DNA of 64,000 nucleotides, from positions 91,333 to 155,332 of the forward strand of contig NZ_CAUPIY010000005.1 of the NCBI RefSeq assembly GCF_963511525.1, in the 5' to 3' direction. The notes below the pieces were generated by a model. The model saw only the letters and a list, made by a program, of their open reading frames with translations, was not told the DNA's origin and ran no database searches. This DNA comes from Mobiluncus sp963511525. GTDB lineage: Bacteria > Actinomycetota > Actinomycetes > Actinomycetales > Actinomycetaceae. The position numbers and the translations under genes were made by a program. Positions 51,287-59,445 of the stretch are shown here, in pieces (within the stretch, counting starts at the first letter, position 1; each line of letters opens with the position of its first letter).

Positions 51287-51337
51287 GTTTGTCGGGAGGG
51301 CGTTCCCGCGAGAGGGAAAGCATCCCTCCCGACAAAC
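51287..51337 (-). promoter_or_regulatory. Intercistronic hairpin between binding protein and permease genes
   Basis: A perfect 14-bp inverted repeat (GTTTGTCGGGAGGG / CCCTCCCGACAAAC, 23-base loop) lies just after the binding-protein stop (51354). No U-run follows. Such hairpins often stabilise the upstream mRNA or cause partial termination, so more binding protein than permease is made. Confidence 0.7.
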
Positions 51338-51353
51338 TCTGGGGCGGCGCGGG

Positions 51354-52955
51354 TTACTTAACCGTTACGCCGATAAGCTGCAGGCCAGTTACCCCAATGG
51401 GTGTCAGGTTGCTGACCTTGTCCTCCTTGTAACCGGTGTACAGAGTGTGGAACACCAGCGGGTACATTGCCGCCTGTTCAGCGATGGCGTCCTGCACCTT
51501 GCCCCACTCGGTCTTGGCATCATCGCCAGTGGCTTTACCGGCAGCATCCATCGCGTCAACCAGGGCCTTAGCGGCAGCCGGGTCGGACTCGCTCAAGCGG
51601 AAACGTTCGTCCATCCACAACGGGCTGTAGAACCATCCCGCAGTCAGAATGCCGGGGTCGGCACCGAACACCGAGGCATCGCCAGGAGCAATAACGATGT
51701 CAAAGTCTCCTTGAGCGACGTTGTTATTCCACACGTCGCCGGAAGCCTTGCTGTCTAGGTGTACCTTCAAGCCCACCGCCTCCAGGTTCTGTTTAATCTG
51801 GGGGCCCATAGCGGCAATCCAGGTATCGGTGGTGGTCAGCACGTTAACAGTCGCGCCTTCCGCGCCGCCTTCCTTAAGCAGGGACTTGGCTTTATCCGCG
51901 TCGAAAGTAAACTGCGTTGCGGCTTTCTTGTGCATCGGGTTGTATTCCGGCAAGAAAGAATCCGGTTCCGTACCGGCTCCGACCAAAGCGGTATCAATCA
52001 GGGTCTTCTTGTCGATAGCGGTCAGCACGCCCTGACGAGTCTTGTTGGAGTTGAACGGCGCCTTTGTGGTGTTGAACACAATCATGCCGATACCGTAGCC
52101 AGTCGCGCCTTCGACCTTCCATCCAGCAGCTTCCAAATCAGAAATGCCAGAGGGATCGACAGCTTCGACGACATCTGTGGTGCCATCCAAAGCCGCGGTT
52201 TGCCGAGCGTTAGAGTCACGGTTGCAGTCGTAGTGAATCTTTTCCACCGTGGCCGGAGTCGGTCCGTTGTAGTTCTCGTTGACCGACATGTCCACCGTGG
52301 TATCGGTGATGGAATCGTACTTGTAGGGGCCTGAACCAACCGGTTTGGAAGTCATGTCATCAAAGGTGGAGTCCTTGGGAACGACTTTGATGTCAGCCAA
52401 ACGTGTCTTGAGGAATTCCATCGGCTGATTGAGCTTAATCGTCACCGTGGTGTCATCTTTGGCTTCGATGGAATCAATGAAAGTGATGAAAGCCGCGTAG
52501 GGGCTGGTCACATCGGTTCCACTAGAGTCCTTTTCGCCGTCCACGATGCGCTTGTAGGAAGTCACGACATCCTCAGAGGTAACGGGAGTTCCATCACTGA
52601 ACTTGGCTCCGTCACGCAACGCGACTTCGTAAGTTGTATCGTCGATCTTGGTCGGCTCATCGTCTTTTGCCAAAGCTTTATGAGCTGTGAAATCAGAGTA
52701 ATCAAACTCGTAAAGACCCTCTACTACCTGTAGGTTCGCCCCGACAGCCAAAGCTGAGGAGGTGTTTAGAGGGTGCCAGTTAGTCGTGTCATAAGCCGCG
52801 AACACGTTGAGGGTGCCGGTGGGGCCAGCTTCCGGTTTGTCTCCAGCGTTGTCCTTCGGCGCGTCGCCTCCGCCACAAGCGCTCAGAGTCAGGGCGCAAG
52901 CAGCTGCAAATGCCGCCAGGCCAGACAGATGACGTTTCTTAAAGGGGGATGTCAT
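51354..52955 (-). CDS. Family-5 substrate-binding lipoprotein (probable sialic-acid binding)
   Basis: A 533-residue lipoprotein (lipobox ALTLSACGGG) of the dipeptide/oligopeptide-binding family 5: AYDTTNWHPLNTSSALAVGANLQVVEGLYEFD, TYEVALRDGAKFSDGTPVTSEDVV, YNGPTPATVEKIHY (in pieces). It captures the substrate outside the membrane for the downstream importer. Its place at the head of the nan cluster suggests sialic acid or a sialylated glycan fragment. A promoter with an overlapping operator-like palindrome (53012-53041) precedes it. Confidence 0.87.
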   Translation of the reverse strand: MTSPFKKRHLSGLAAFAAACALTLSACGGGDAPKDNAGDKPEAGPTGTLNVFAAYDTTNWHPLNTSSALAVGANLQVVEGLYEFDYSDFTAHKALAKDDEPTKIDDTTYEVALRDGAKFSDGTPVTSEDVVTSYKRIVDGEKDSSGTDVTSPYAAFITFIDSIEAKDDTTVTIKLNQPMEFLKTRLADIKVVPKDSTFDDMTSKPVGSGPYKYDSITDTTVDMSVNENYNGPTPATVEKIHYDCNRDSNARQTAALDGTTDVVEAVDPSGISDLEAAGWKVEGATGYGIGMIVFNTTKAPFNSNKTRQGVLTAIDKKTLIDTALVGAGTEPDSFLPEYNPMHKKAATQFTFDADKAKSLLKEGGAEGATVNVLTTTDTWIAAMGPQIKQNLEAVGLKVHLDSKASGDVWNNNVAQGDFDIVIAPGDASVFGADPGILTAGWFYSPLWMDERFRLSESDPAAAKALVDAMDAAGKATGDDAKTEWGKVQDAIAEQAAMYPLVFHTLYTGYKEDKVSNLTPIGVTGLQLIGVTVK

Positions 52956-53011
52956 TTTCGTTGCTCTCCTCGTTGAGTAGTAGTTAATCCTTACGAACTG
53001 GATTACCTACA

Positions 53012-53040
53012 AGAGTAACAGGATACAACTTGTCTGACAA
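53012..53040 (-). promoter_or_regulatory. Promoter of the sialic-acid operon
   Basis: On the minus strand TTGTCA (-35) and TACTCT (-10) are separated by exactly 17 bases, upstream of the binding-protein gene. The -35 hexamer lies inside the palindrome CTTGTCTGACAAG. Confidence 0.6.
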
Positions 53041-53041
53041 G
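53029..53041. promoter_or_regulatory. Operator-like palindrome for the GntR regulator
   Basis: CTTGTC-T-GACAAG is a perfect 13-base palindrome covering the -35 of the operon promoter. The core TGTCTGA(C/T)AA recurs at 53162-53171, just before the regulator gene, which suggests one protein binds both. Confidence 0.65.
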
Positions 53042-53153
53042 CATTTTGGATGATTTTCTGAAAATACACTGAATTCTATTGAAATGACAACGTTTATTCG
53101 CACCAGAACAGTCGTTCACAATTCTCTAAATAGTGATGTTATACTGATATGCC

Positions 53154-53181
53154 CTATAGCCTGTCTGATAACCTGCTATAG
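53154..53181. promoter_or_regulatory. Inverted repeat and second operator-like site before the GntR gene
   Basis: CTATAGC and GCTATAG (7 bp, perfect) flank CTGTCTGATAACCT, ending 7 bases before the regulator ATG. The centre repeats the TGTCTGA(C/T)AA core of the site at 53029-53041. A TATACT -10-like box lies at 53140-53145. Autoregulation is plausible. Confidence 0.5.
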
Positions 53182-53188
53182 TTCCATC

Positions 53189-53917
53189 ATGCTTTCAGAA
53201 ACAGGTTCACCAGCAAAGAAGCTCCGAAAAACTCGAAGCACTGCCGTTGAGGACAGCTCAGAAAAAATTAAGAACTACATCACCCAAAACAATCTCTCAC
53301 CTGGGGATTGTCTGCCCTCCGAATCTGATCTATGCACAATCCTCAACGTCTCGCGCTCCTCGGTCAGAGAGGCTTTACGGCGTTTAGAAGCATTACAAAT
53401 TGTGGAAGTTCGCCGCGGAATCGGCGCTTTCGTCGGTTCGCTGTCCATGTCGCCGCTGGTGGAAACCTTGGCTTTCCGCACCGTTATGATGAGCCGAAAT
53501 AACCTGGAAGGATTGCGCGAAATCGTGAAGGTTCGCCGTTACCTTGATTTAGGCATGGCTCAAAAGGTTTGTGACACCCTCAAAGGCATCCCTCAACCGG
53601 GTCTGGAAACTCTGGTGGAGTTGATGGAACGGCGAGCCAAAGCAGGCAAACTGTTTTCAGATGAAGATTACGCATTTCACGACGGAATCCTCGCGCTACT
53701 CGACAATGAGGTGATGCGCCAACTGGTGGGGTCATTTTGGAAAGTCAATGTTGCCTCACTTCCCCAATTGGGTACTCCTTCTACGGAAAGCCTCATCACC
53801 ACCGCGACATCTCACCGGGCTATGCTCAATGCTGCCATCAACGGTGACGTTCACGCCTACCGTCAAGCCGTCATGCAACACTATGCGCCAGTTGAACAGA
53901 CTCTGCACCTGACCTAA
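53189..53917 (+). CDS. GntR/FCD-family transcriptional regulator of sialic-acid genes (probable)
   Basis: A 242-residue regulator. It has a winged helix (about 20-90: NNLSPGDCLPSESDLCTILNVSRSSVREALRRLEALQIVEVRRG, the GntR signature in pieces) and an FCD ligand domain with the metal/effector pattern DYAFHDGILALLDNEVM and HRAMLNAAINGDVHAYRQAVMQHY. The family includes NanR-type sialic-acid repressors. ATG 53189 is used; 35 extra upstream codons would cover the operator region. It is divergent from the nan/ABC operon, the usual place for a local repressor. Confidence 0.85.
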   Translation: MLSETGSPAKKLRKTRSTAVEDSSEKIKNYITQNNLSPGDCLPSESDLCTILNVSRSSVREALRRLEALQIVEVRRGIGAFVGSLSMSPLVETLAFRTVMMSRNNLEGLREIVKVRRYLDLGMAQKVCDTLKGIPQPGLETLVELMERRAKAGKLFSDEDYAFHDGILALLDNEVMRQLVGSFWKVNVASLPQLGTPSTESLITTATSHRAMLNAAINGDVHAYRQAVMQHYAPVEQTLHLT

Positions 53918-54011
53918 AACCCTCAATGCATTTCGCGAGAATCCGGCACAACGCCACTGTCTCAGCCGACTTTTACCGAACTGAGCGGCGCAGGGAGGGC
54001 ATAATTGAGCC

Positions 54012-54281
54012 ATGAAAGCAATCATGACTGTAACCGGAATCGACCACACCGGGATTATTGCGGCGGTAGCCAATGCCTGCGCCGCCCAGAACGCCAATAT
54101 CACCAACGTTTCCCAGACCCTGATGGGTTCGTACTTCACGATGATTATGCAACTGGAGCTGGACGATGCCCCCACCTCCCTGACGAACTTGCAGGAGGCC
54201 ATGACTGAGGTGGAAAAATCCCAGAACCTGGAAATCCGGGTGCAATCTGAAGCTATTTTCAACGTTATGCACACCCTGTAA
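54012..54281 (+). CDS. ACT-domain protein (UPF0237 family)
   Basis: An 89-residue single ACT domain: MKAIMTVTGIDHTGIIAAVANACAAQNANITNVSQTLMGSYFTMIMQLEL is typical of this family (seen as GIDHTGIIAAVA and NITNVSQT). ACT domains bind small molecules, usually amino acids. It is followed 84 bases later by a UPF0210 gene; the same pair is neighbours in streptococci. Function unknown. Confidence 0.93.
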   Translation: MKAIMTVTGIDHTGIIAAVANACAAQNANITNVSQTLMGSYFTMIMQLELDDAPTSLTNLQEAMTEVEKSQNLEIRVQSEAIFNVMHTL

Positions 54282-54365
54282 TCGCCCACTATCCCCACCA
54301 CGAACCCCGTATCCGCCCCGGAAGATGACCGGGAACCCTTCTGAATCCCCTATTGGAGCAAGACA

Positions 54366-55730
54366 ATGAGCTTAGACACCGAGCGACAAATCATGGAAAC
54401 CATCCAGATGATTTCCGAGGACAAACTGGACGTGCGCACCGTCACGATGGGGCTGTCGCTGCTGGATTGTGCCGATTCTGACGTGCAGCGCGCCTGCGCC
54501 CGTATCGAGGATCGTATCGTCAAGGCCGCCTCGCGCCTGGTGGCGACCGCCGGCGAGGTGTCGCGGGAGTTCGGGGTACCGATTATCAATAAGCGGATTT
54601 CGGTCACGCCGATTTCCCTGGTGGCGGCCGCTTGCCGCACTTCAAACCCGCTGCCCTTTGCGCAAGCGTTGGATCGCGCCGGTAAAGCTGTCGGGGTCGA
54701 CTTCGTGGGCGGGTATTCCGCGTTGGTCGAGGCGGGGGCCACGCACAGCGACCTGGCCTTGATTGATTCCATTCCCGAGGCTCTGGCCAGCACGGATATC
54801 GTGTGTTCGTCGGTTAATATCGGTTCTACCCGCACGGGTATCAATATGTCGGCGGCGCGGCGCATGGGTCAGGTGGTCGTGGATACAGCACAAGCGACCG
54901 CCGCGGCTGACGGGATTGGGGCGGCAAAGCTGGTCGTGTTCGCCAATGCGGTGGGCGACAATCCGTTCATGGCTGGGGCCTTTCACGGGGTCAGCCAGCC
55001 CGATACGGTCATTTCAGTAGGGATTTCTGGGCCGGGAGTGGTACAGCGCGCCTTGCAGACGGTGCGGGGGCGCCCTTTTGAGGAATGCGCCGAAGCCATC
55101 AAAAAATCGGCATTTAAGATAACCCGGATGGGTCAGCTGGTAGGGCAGACCGTGGCGCAACGCCTGTCCGTACCTTTTGGAATCGTGGATTTGTCGCTGG
55201 CTCCTACGGCGGAAGTCGGCGATTCCGTGGCGGCGATTCTGGAAGAAATGGGCGTCTCTGCAGTCGGCGCGCCGGGCACTACCGCCGCACTGTTTTTGCT
55301 CAATGACGCGGTGAAAAAGGGCGGACTGATGGCGTGCTCGATGGTGGGCGGCTTGTCGGGGTCTTTCATCCCCGTTTCGGAGGACATCAATATGATTCAC
55401 GGCGTGCAGCGCGGCTCCATCACGATGGCAAAGCTCGAAGCCATGACGGCAATTTGTTCGGTGGGCCTGGACATGATTGCGATTCCCGGCGACACTTCCC
55501 CCGCTACGATTACCGGTTTAATCGCTGATGAGGCCGCTATTGGCACCGCTTCGGGCAAGACTACCGCGGTACGGGTCATACCGGTTCCGGGCAAGGGCGT
55601 GGGGGACAGCGCCAACTTTGGAGGACTGCTGGGGTGGGCGCCGGTGATGGAAGTTTCCCAATTTTCCTCCGCCGATTTCGCGGCTCGCGGCGGGCGGATT
55701 CCCGCCCCGGTGCATTCCTTTAGGAACTGA
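54366..55730 (+). CDS. UPF0210 (PFL/DUF711) family protein
   Basis: A 454-residue cytoplasmic protein of the UPF0210 family, related in fold to formate-lyase-like enzymes by annotation only. Hallmarks are TVTMGLSLLDCADSD, NKRISVTPISLVA, FVGGYSALVEAG, VSINIGSTRTGINM-like VNIGSTRTGINMSA, and IDLSLAPTAEVGDS-like VDLSLAPTAEVGDSVA. It is paired with the ACT gene upstream, which probably senses an effector for it. SD GGAGCAAGACA precedes the ATG. No reaction is known. Confidence 0.92.
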   Translation: MSLDTERQIMETIQMISEDKLDVRTVTMGLSLLDCADSDVQRACARIEDRIVKAASRLVATAGEVSREFGVPIINKRISVTPISLVAAACRTSNPLPFAQALDRAGKAVGVDFVGGYSALVEAGATHSDLALIDSIPEALASTDIVCSSVNIGSTRTGINMSAARRMGQVVVDTAQATAAADGIGAAKLVVFANAVGDNPFMAGAFHGVSQPDTVISVGISGPGVVQRALQTVRGRPFEECAEAIKKSAFKITRMGQLVGQTVAQRLSVPFGIVDLSLAPTAEVGDSVAAILEEMGVSAVGAPGTTAALFLLNDAVKKGGLMACSMVGGLSGSFIPVSEDINMIHGVQRGSITMAKLEAMTAICSVGLDMIAIPGDTSPATITGLIADEAAIGTASGKTTAVRVIPVPGKGVGDSANFGGLLGWAPVMEVSQFSSADFAARGGRIPAPVHSFRN

Positions 55731-56035
55731 TTTCCGCAGGTTTTCAACAAATTATGCCGCTGCGTGGGTTTATTTCGCGCACGAAATAAAATTTGTATTG
55801 ACCGGTCAGCTCAGCTGCCCAGGCGTCATGGAAACCGTGAATCTGACCAACACACCTCCACCATGACCCCACAATTTACGGCCTAGCGACCCGAAAGTCG
55901 CGTCATATCAACAAATTCGCACAAGACATTAAAACGGTGATTAAGAGTGGGCGTAAGCACGAGGGAGGTCTCGCAAAAGACCCCGCAACGCGATAACGCC
56001 CCCGCGAATGCCAGCGGGAAAAGCCGCGCTCACCC
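55731..56035. other. Convergent gap UPF0210 gene / purT
   Basis: 305 bases between two stop codons. There are small stem-loops on the purT side (CCCGC/GCGGG at about 56000 and GGTCT/AGACC at about 55965) that may end the purT transcript, but no U-runs. No coding sequence is recognised. Confidence 0.35.
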
Positions 56036-57298
56036 CTAGTGAATGGTGACCTTGCCGATGACCTCGTGGGCTGTTGCGCGCGCCTGGTCGGTGTCGACCC
56101 CGGTCGCCAGGGCCACCGCCATGCGTCTGCCCTCGTGAGCCACCGGTTTACCAAAGATTCTCAGCTGCGCGTCCGGACTGACCTGCAGGGCCGCGCCCAA
56201 GCCTGTGTAGCGCGGCTGGTCGGACTCAACGGGAGACTTCAGGGGCACCGAAGCTCCGGCCCTGACATCAGGGAACATGGCCGTGTCCACAGGCAGCCCC
56301 AAAATTGCCCTCGCGTGCAGGTCAAACTCGTTTTGCGGCTGGGTAATCATGGTGACCATGCCGGTGTCGTGGGGGCGCGGGGAGAGTTCCGAGAAATACA
56401 CGTCCTCGCCTTTGACGAACATCTCGACCCCAAAAATGCCCAGCATCGGATTTTCGGCGTCCGCATTTGCGGACTTGTCGCTTGCCGCGGCCGCCCGCGC
56501 GGTGTCGGCTGCCAGGGCATCGAGGACTTTCTGGGCAGTGACCTGGGCTTTCTTAAGGATTTCAGGTTTCATCGCTTGGGGCTGCCAGGATTCCACGTAA
56601 TCCCCGGAGGACTGCCTGTGCCCGATTGGCGCGCAAAAACTGGTGCGAACCTGAGTCGGGTCGTCAGGATTCAGGTGGCGCACGCTCAACAGGGTGATTT
56701 CGTAGTCAAAAGCAATTTCGCCCTCCACGATGACCCGCCCGGTATCGGCACGAGCCCCGGAGCAGGCCTCCTGCCAAGCGGCGGGCAGGTCCTCGGTACG
56801 CTCCACACGAGACTGGCCGTGCCCCGAGGAGGACATGGTGGGCTTCACGAAACAGGGAAACCCGACCTTTGCGGCTCCCTCCTGCAGTGCCGCCAACGAG
56901 TCGGCGAAAGCAAAAGGCGAGGTCAAAACGTTTGCTGTCGTGGCGGCCAGGGTGCGGATGCCTTGGCGGTCAAAAGTCAGTTCCACCACTCGTGAGGAAG
57001 GCACGACCCGCGTCCCCTCCCCCGCAGCCGCAATCAGCGCGCTGGAGGCAAGTTTCTCGACTTCAGGAACAATGAGGTCAGGACGCACAGCGACAATCAC
57101 GGCCTCGAGCGCCTCGGCATCGGTCATGTCCAACACGCGATATTCGGTGGCGACCTGCATGGCGGGCGCCCCCGCGTATGAATCGCAAGCGACGACCTGG
57201 CAGCCCAGTCGCTGCAGGGAAATCGTCAGTTCTTTGCCCAGCTCGCCCGCGCCGAGCAGCAAGATTTTTACCGGAAAAGTCAGTGGGAAATCGCTCAT
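56036..57298 (-). CDS. purT: Formate-dependent GAR transformylase
   Basis: Formylates glycinamide ribonucleotide with formate and ATP in purine synthesis. The 420-residue ATP-grasp protein has ILLLGAGELGKELTISLQRLGCQVVACDSYAGAPAMQVA (in pieces), VEKLASSALI, VKPTMSSSGHGQSRV, FGVEMFVKGEDVYFSELSPRPHDTGMVT and the C-terminal QLRIFGKP segment. All are PurT and distinguish it from PurK. It is transcribed alone toward a gap of 305 bases. Confidence 0.95.
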   Translation of the reverse strand: MSDFPLTFPVKILLLGAGELGKELTISLQRLGCQVVACDSYAGAPAMQVATEYRVLDMTDAEALEAVIVAVRPDLIVPEVEKLASSALIAAAGEGTRVVPSSRVVELTFDRQGIRTLAATTANVLTSPFAFADSLAALQEGAAKVGFPCFVKPTMSSSGHGQSRVERTEDLPAAWQEACSGARADTGRVIVEGEIAFDYEITLLSVRHLNPDDPTQVRTSFCAPIGHRQSSGDYVESWQPQAMKPEILKKAQVTAQKVLDALAADTARAAAASDKSANADAENPMLGIFGVEMFVKGEDVYFSELSPRPHDTGMVTMITQPQNEFDLHARAILGLPVDTAMFPDVRAGASVPLKSPVESDQPRYTGLGAALQVSPDAQLRIFGKPVAHEGRRMAVALATGVDTDQARATAHEVIGKVTIH

Positions 57299-57361
57299 GA
57301 AACTATCCTAGCTTTTCCCCACCGCGACTTTTGCCGGCCTTTAGGCGGCACGGGTGTGGCG

Positions 57362-57625
57362 TTATTTCTTTTTCCCGGTAGCACCCATATAGATGCCGAT
57401 AAGTATCATGGCGACGATAATCGACACAATCCACTGAATCCACTGCACGCCGCCGTTGGCATTGGTGTAGCCAAACTGCCGCACCACCCAGCCGCCGATA
57501 CCGGCGCCGAGCGCTCCGAGGATAATGGTCCACAAGATGCCGATGGGCTGCTCGCCGCGTTTAAAGAGTCTGGCTAGAGCGCCAATCACCGCGCCGGTTA
57601 CAATCATTCCAATGAGCTGTCCCAT
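57362..57625 (-). CDS. GlsB/YeaQ/YmgE-family small membrane protein
   Basis: An 87-residue protein with three hydrophobic helices and Gly-rich patches: MGQLIGMIVTGAVIGALARL, GILWTIILGALGAGIGGWVV and a third, ending in GATGKKK. This family of transglycosylase-associated/stress-induced small membrane proteins has no known biochemical role. ATG 57625 is preceded by AAAGGAAAAATTG, which fixes the start; longer frames are not supported. It is divergent from the NSS transporter gene. Confidence 0.9.
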   Translation of the reverse strand: MGQLIGMIVTGAVIGALARLFKRGEQPIGILWTIILGALGAGIGGWVVRQFGYTNANGGVQWIQWIVSIIVAMILIGIYMGATGKKK

Positions 57626-57876
57626 CAATTTTTCCTTTCTAATTGCCGTCCCAGTTTGAGAATCGGCCTTTTCCAGGCTATCAAATTCTTTCAAAAGGCG
57701 CAGAACAGGGAGTTTACCCTCCCGCGACAACAGTTCCCTCTGACAGCATCCCCGCGCACCCCAGCCTTCCTTGTAAGCTAGAGAATTCTCTGTTTCACCA
57801 CCCTTTCGGCTACGATAAGGGAAAACTGTGGCATGCACACGCCTCACCGGATTCTGAGCTAGATTAAGGAAACCTT

Positions 57877-59274
57877 GTGACGACCCCTCCTTCCCCCTCC
57901 GAACCGCCTGTAGTGGCCGACAACACCGCATCAGAACCCAGCCACCACGGCGCACAGACCGCGCACCGTTTCGCTACCCATTGGGGTTTCGTGCTGGCCT
58001 CCGTAGGTTCCGCCGTGGGCATGGCCAACGTTTGGGGTTTCCCCTATAAGCTCGGCAATAATGGCGGGGGCGCTTTCCTGCTCATCTATATTTTCTTTGT
58101 CGTGCTGTTTACCTACGTGGGTCTGCCAGCCGAGTTTGCCAACGGCAGGCGCGCCCGCACCGGAACCTTGGGAACTTACCGGTCCGCCTGGGCCACTCGT
58201 GGGGACAGAGCCGCTAAGGTCGGAAGCGCGTTGGGCTGGTTGCCATTGGCCGGTTCGCTGTGTATCGCGATTGGGTACGCCGTCATTGTGGCCTACGTTT
58301 GCAAGGCTCTGTTCGATTCCCTGACCGGGACACTGATGAAAACTGATACCGAAAAATGGTTTGAATCTTTTTCTGGAACCGGTTTCTCGGTCGTGCCGTT
58401 CCACATCATAGTCGTGGTAGGGACGCTGATTACCCTGTTCCTCGGGGCGAAAAGTATCGAAAAAACTAACCGCATCATGATGCCGGTTTTCTTTATCATC
58501 TTTGTGATTTTGGCAATTCGCGTGGCTCTGATGCCGGGCGTTATCGAGGGCTATATCTTTATGTTGACCCCGCGCTGGGAGGCTCTCATCAACCCTATTG
58601 TCTGGGTGTGGGCGATGGGCCAGGCGTTCTTTTCTCTCTCGATTACCGGCAGCGGCATGATTGTCTACGGCGCTTATCTGCCCGATGACGAGGACGTGGT
58701 GAAGGTGTCGCAGCGCACCGGTTTCTTTGACACTCTCGCGGCTGTCGTGGCCGCCCTGGTCATTATCCCCGCGTGTTTCGCTTATAACACTGACGTCGGA
58801 GCAGGGCCGGGCCTGCTGTTTGTGACCCTGCCCGCCATCATGCAAGATATTCCGCTGGGTCAGCTGTTCGCGGTAATTCTGTATGTCGCCATGATTTTCG
58901 CCGGGGTCAGTTCGCTGCAAAATATGTTTGAAGCCGTGGGCGAATCGCTGCTGCACCGGTTCCCGCGCCTGAACCGCGTAGTCGTGCTGGTCGGCTTGTG
59001 CGTGCTGGCGCTCGGAGCGGGCTTGGGCATGGAGGCGATTAGCTCTTGGGGGCCGTGGATGGATTTGGTCTCCATCTACATCATTCCGCTCGGGGCGAGC
59101 GTGGGCGCCATCACCTGGTTCTGGGTCATGAAAAAGGACGAATTGTTAGAGGCGATTAATCGGGGAGCTGCGCGGCCTCGCGGAACTTTCTGGCTATCGG
59201 TGGGGCGTTTCGTCTATGTGCCGCTGGCCATCATTTTGTGTGCCATCGCTCTCATCGGCAAGGTCGCGTTCTAG
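57877..59274 (+). CDS. Sodium-dependent NSS (SNF) family amino-acid transporter
   Basis: A 465-residue symporter with about 12 helices. HWGFVLASVGSAVGMANVWGFPYKLGNNGGGAF is the NSS first-helix signature (seen as ASVGSAVGMANVWGFP), followed by a GxPxE-like loop, here VGLPAEFANGRR. LeuT-like proteins of this family import hydrophobic or aromatic amino acids with Na+. The start is GTG with AAGGA 7 bases upstream. The N-terminal ~40 residues are hydrophilic. The exact substrate is unknown. Confidence 0.92.
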   Translation: MTTPPSPSEPPVVADNTASEPSHHGAQTAHRFATHWGFVLASVGSAVGMANVWGFPYKLGNNGGGAFLLIYIFFVVLFTYVGLPAEFANGRRARTGTLGTYRSAWATRGDRAAKVGSALGWLPLAGSLCIAIGYAVIVAYVCKALFDSLTGTLMKTDTEKWFESFSGTGFSVVPFHIIVVVGTLITLFLGAKSIEKTNRIMMPVFFIIFVILAIRVALMPGVIEGYIFMLTPRWEALINPIVWVWAMGQAFFSLSITGSGMIVYGAYLPDDEDVVKVSQRTGFFDTLAAVVAALVIIPACFAYNTDVGAGPGLLFVTLPAIMQDIPLGQLFAVILYVAMIFAGVSSLQNMFEAVGESLLHRFPRLNRVVVLVGLCVLALGAGLGMEAISSWGPWMDLVSIYIIPLGASVGAITWFWVMKKDELLEAINRGAARPRGTFWLSVGRFVYVPLAIILCAIALIGKVAF

Positions 59275-59336
59275 GAATTTTAGCTCTGGAATATCTCCGT
59301 TCATGGCGAACGCAACAGCAACCCAATCGCCACTAC

Positions 59337-59428
59337 CGGCGCCACATTTTACCGATTACAGACGCCACAAATTTAGGATTATAAGCGCCCCAAATTTGGT
59401 ATTAGGGCGTTCACAATTACCCAATTAA
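59337..59428. repeat. Four degenerate ~23-bp tandem repeats
   Basis: Consecutive units GGCGCCACATTTTACCGATT, GACGCCACAAATTTAGGATT, AGCGCCCCAAATTTGGTATT and GGCGTTCACAATTACCCAAT, each about 23 bases apart, share (G/A)CGCC.CAAATTT...ATTA. They fill most of the gap between the convergent NSS and CDF genes. No reading frame is preserved across 23-base units, so they are non-coding. Confidence 0.55.
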
Positions 59429-59445
59429 GCCTGGTAGTGCAGGAT

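Noticed and set aside
59337..59428. CRISPR array
   Set aside because: Units are adjacent, degenerate and lack spacers; no cas gene is present.
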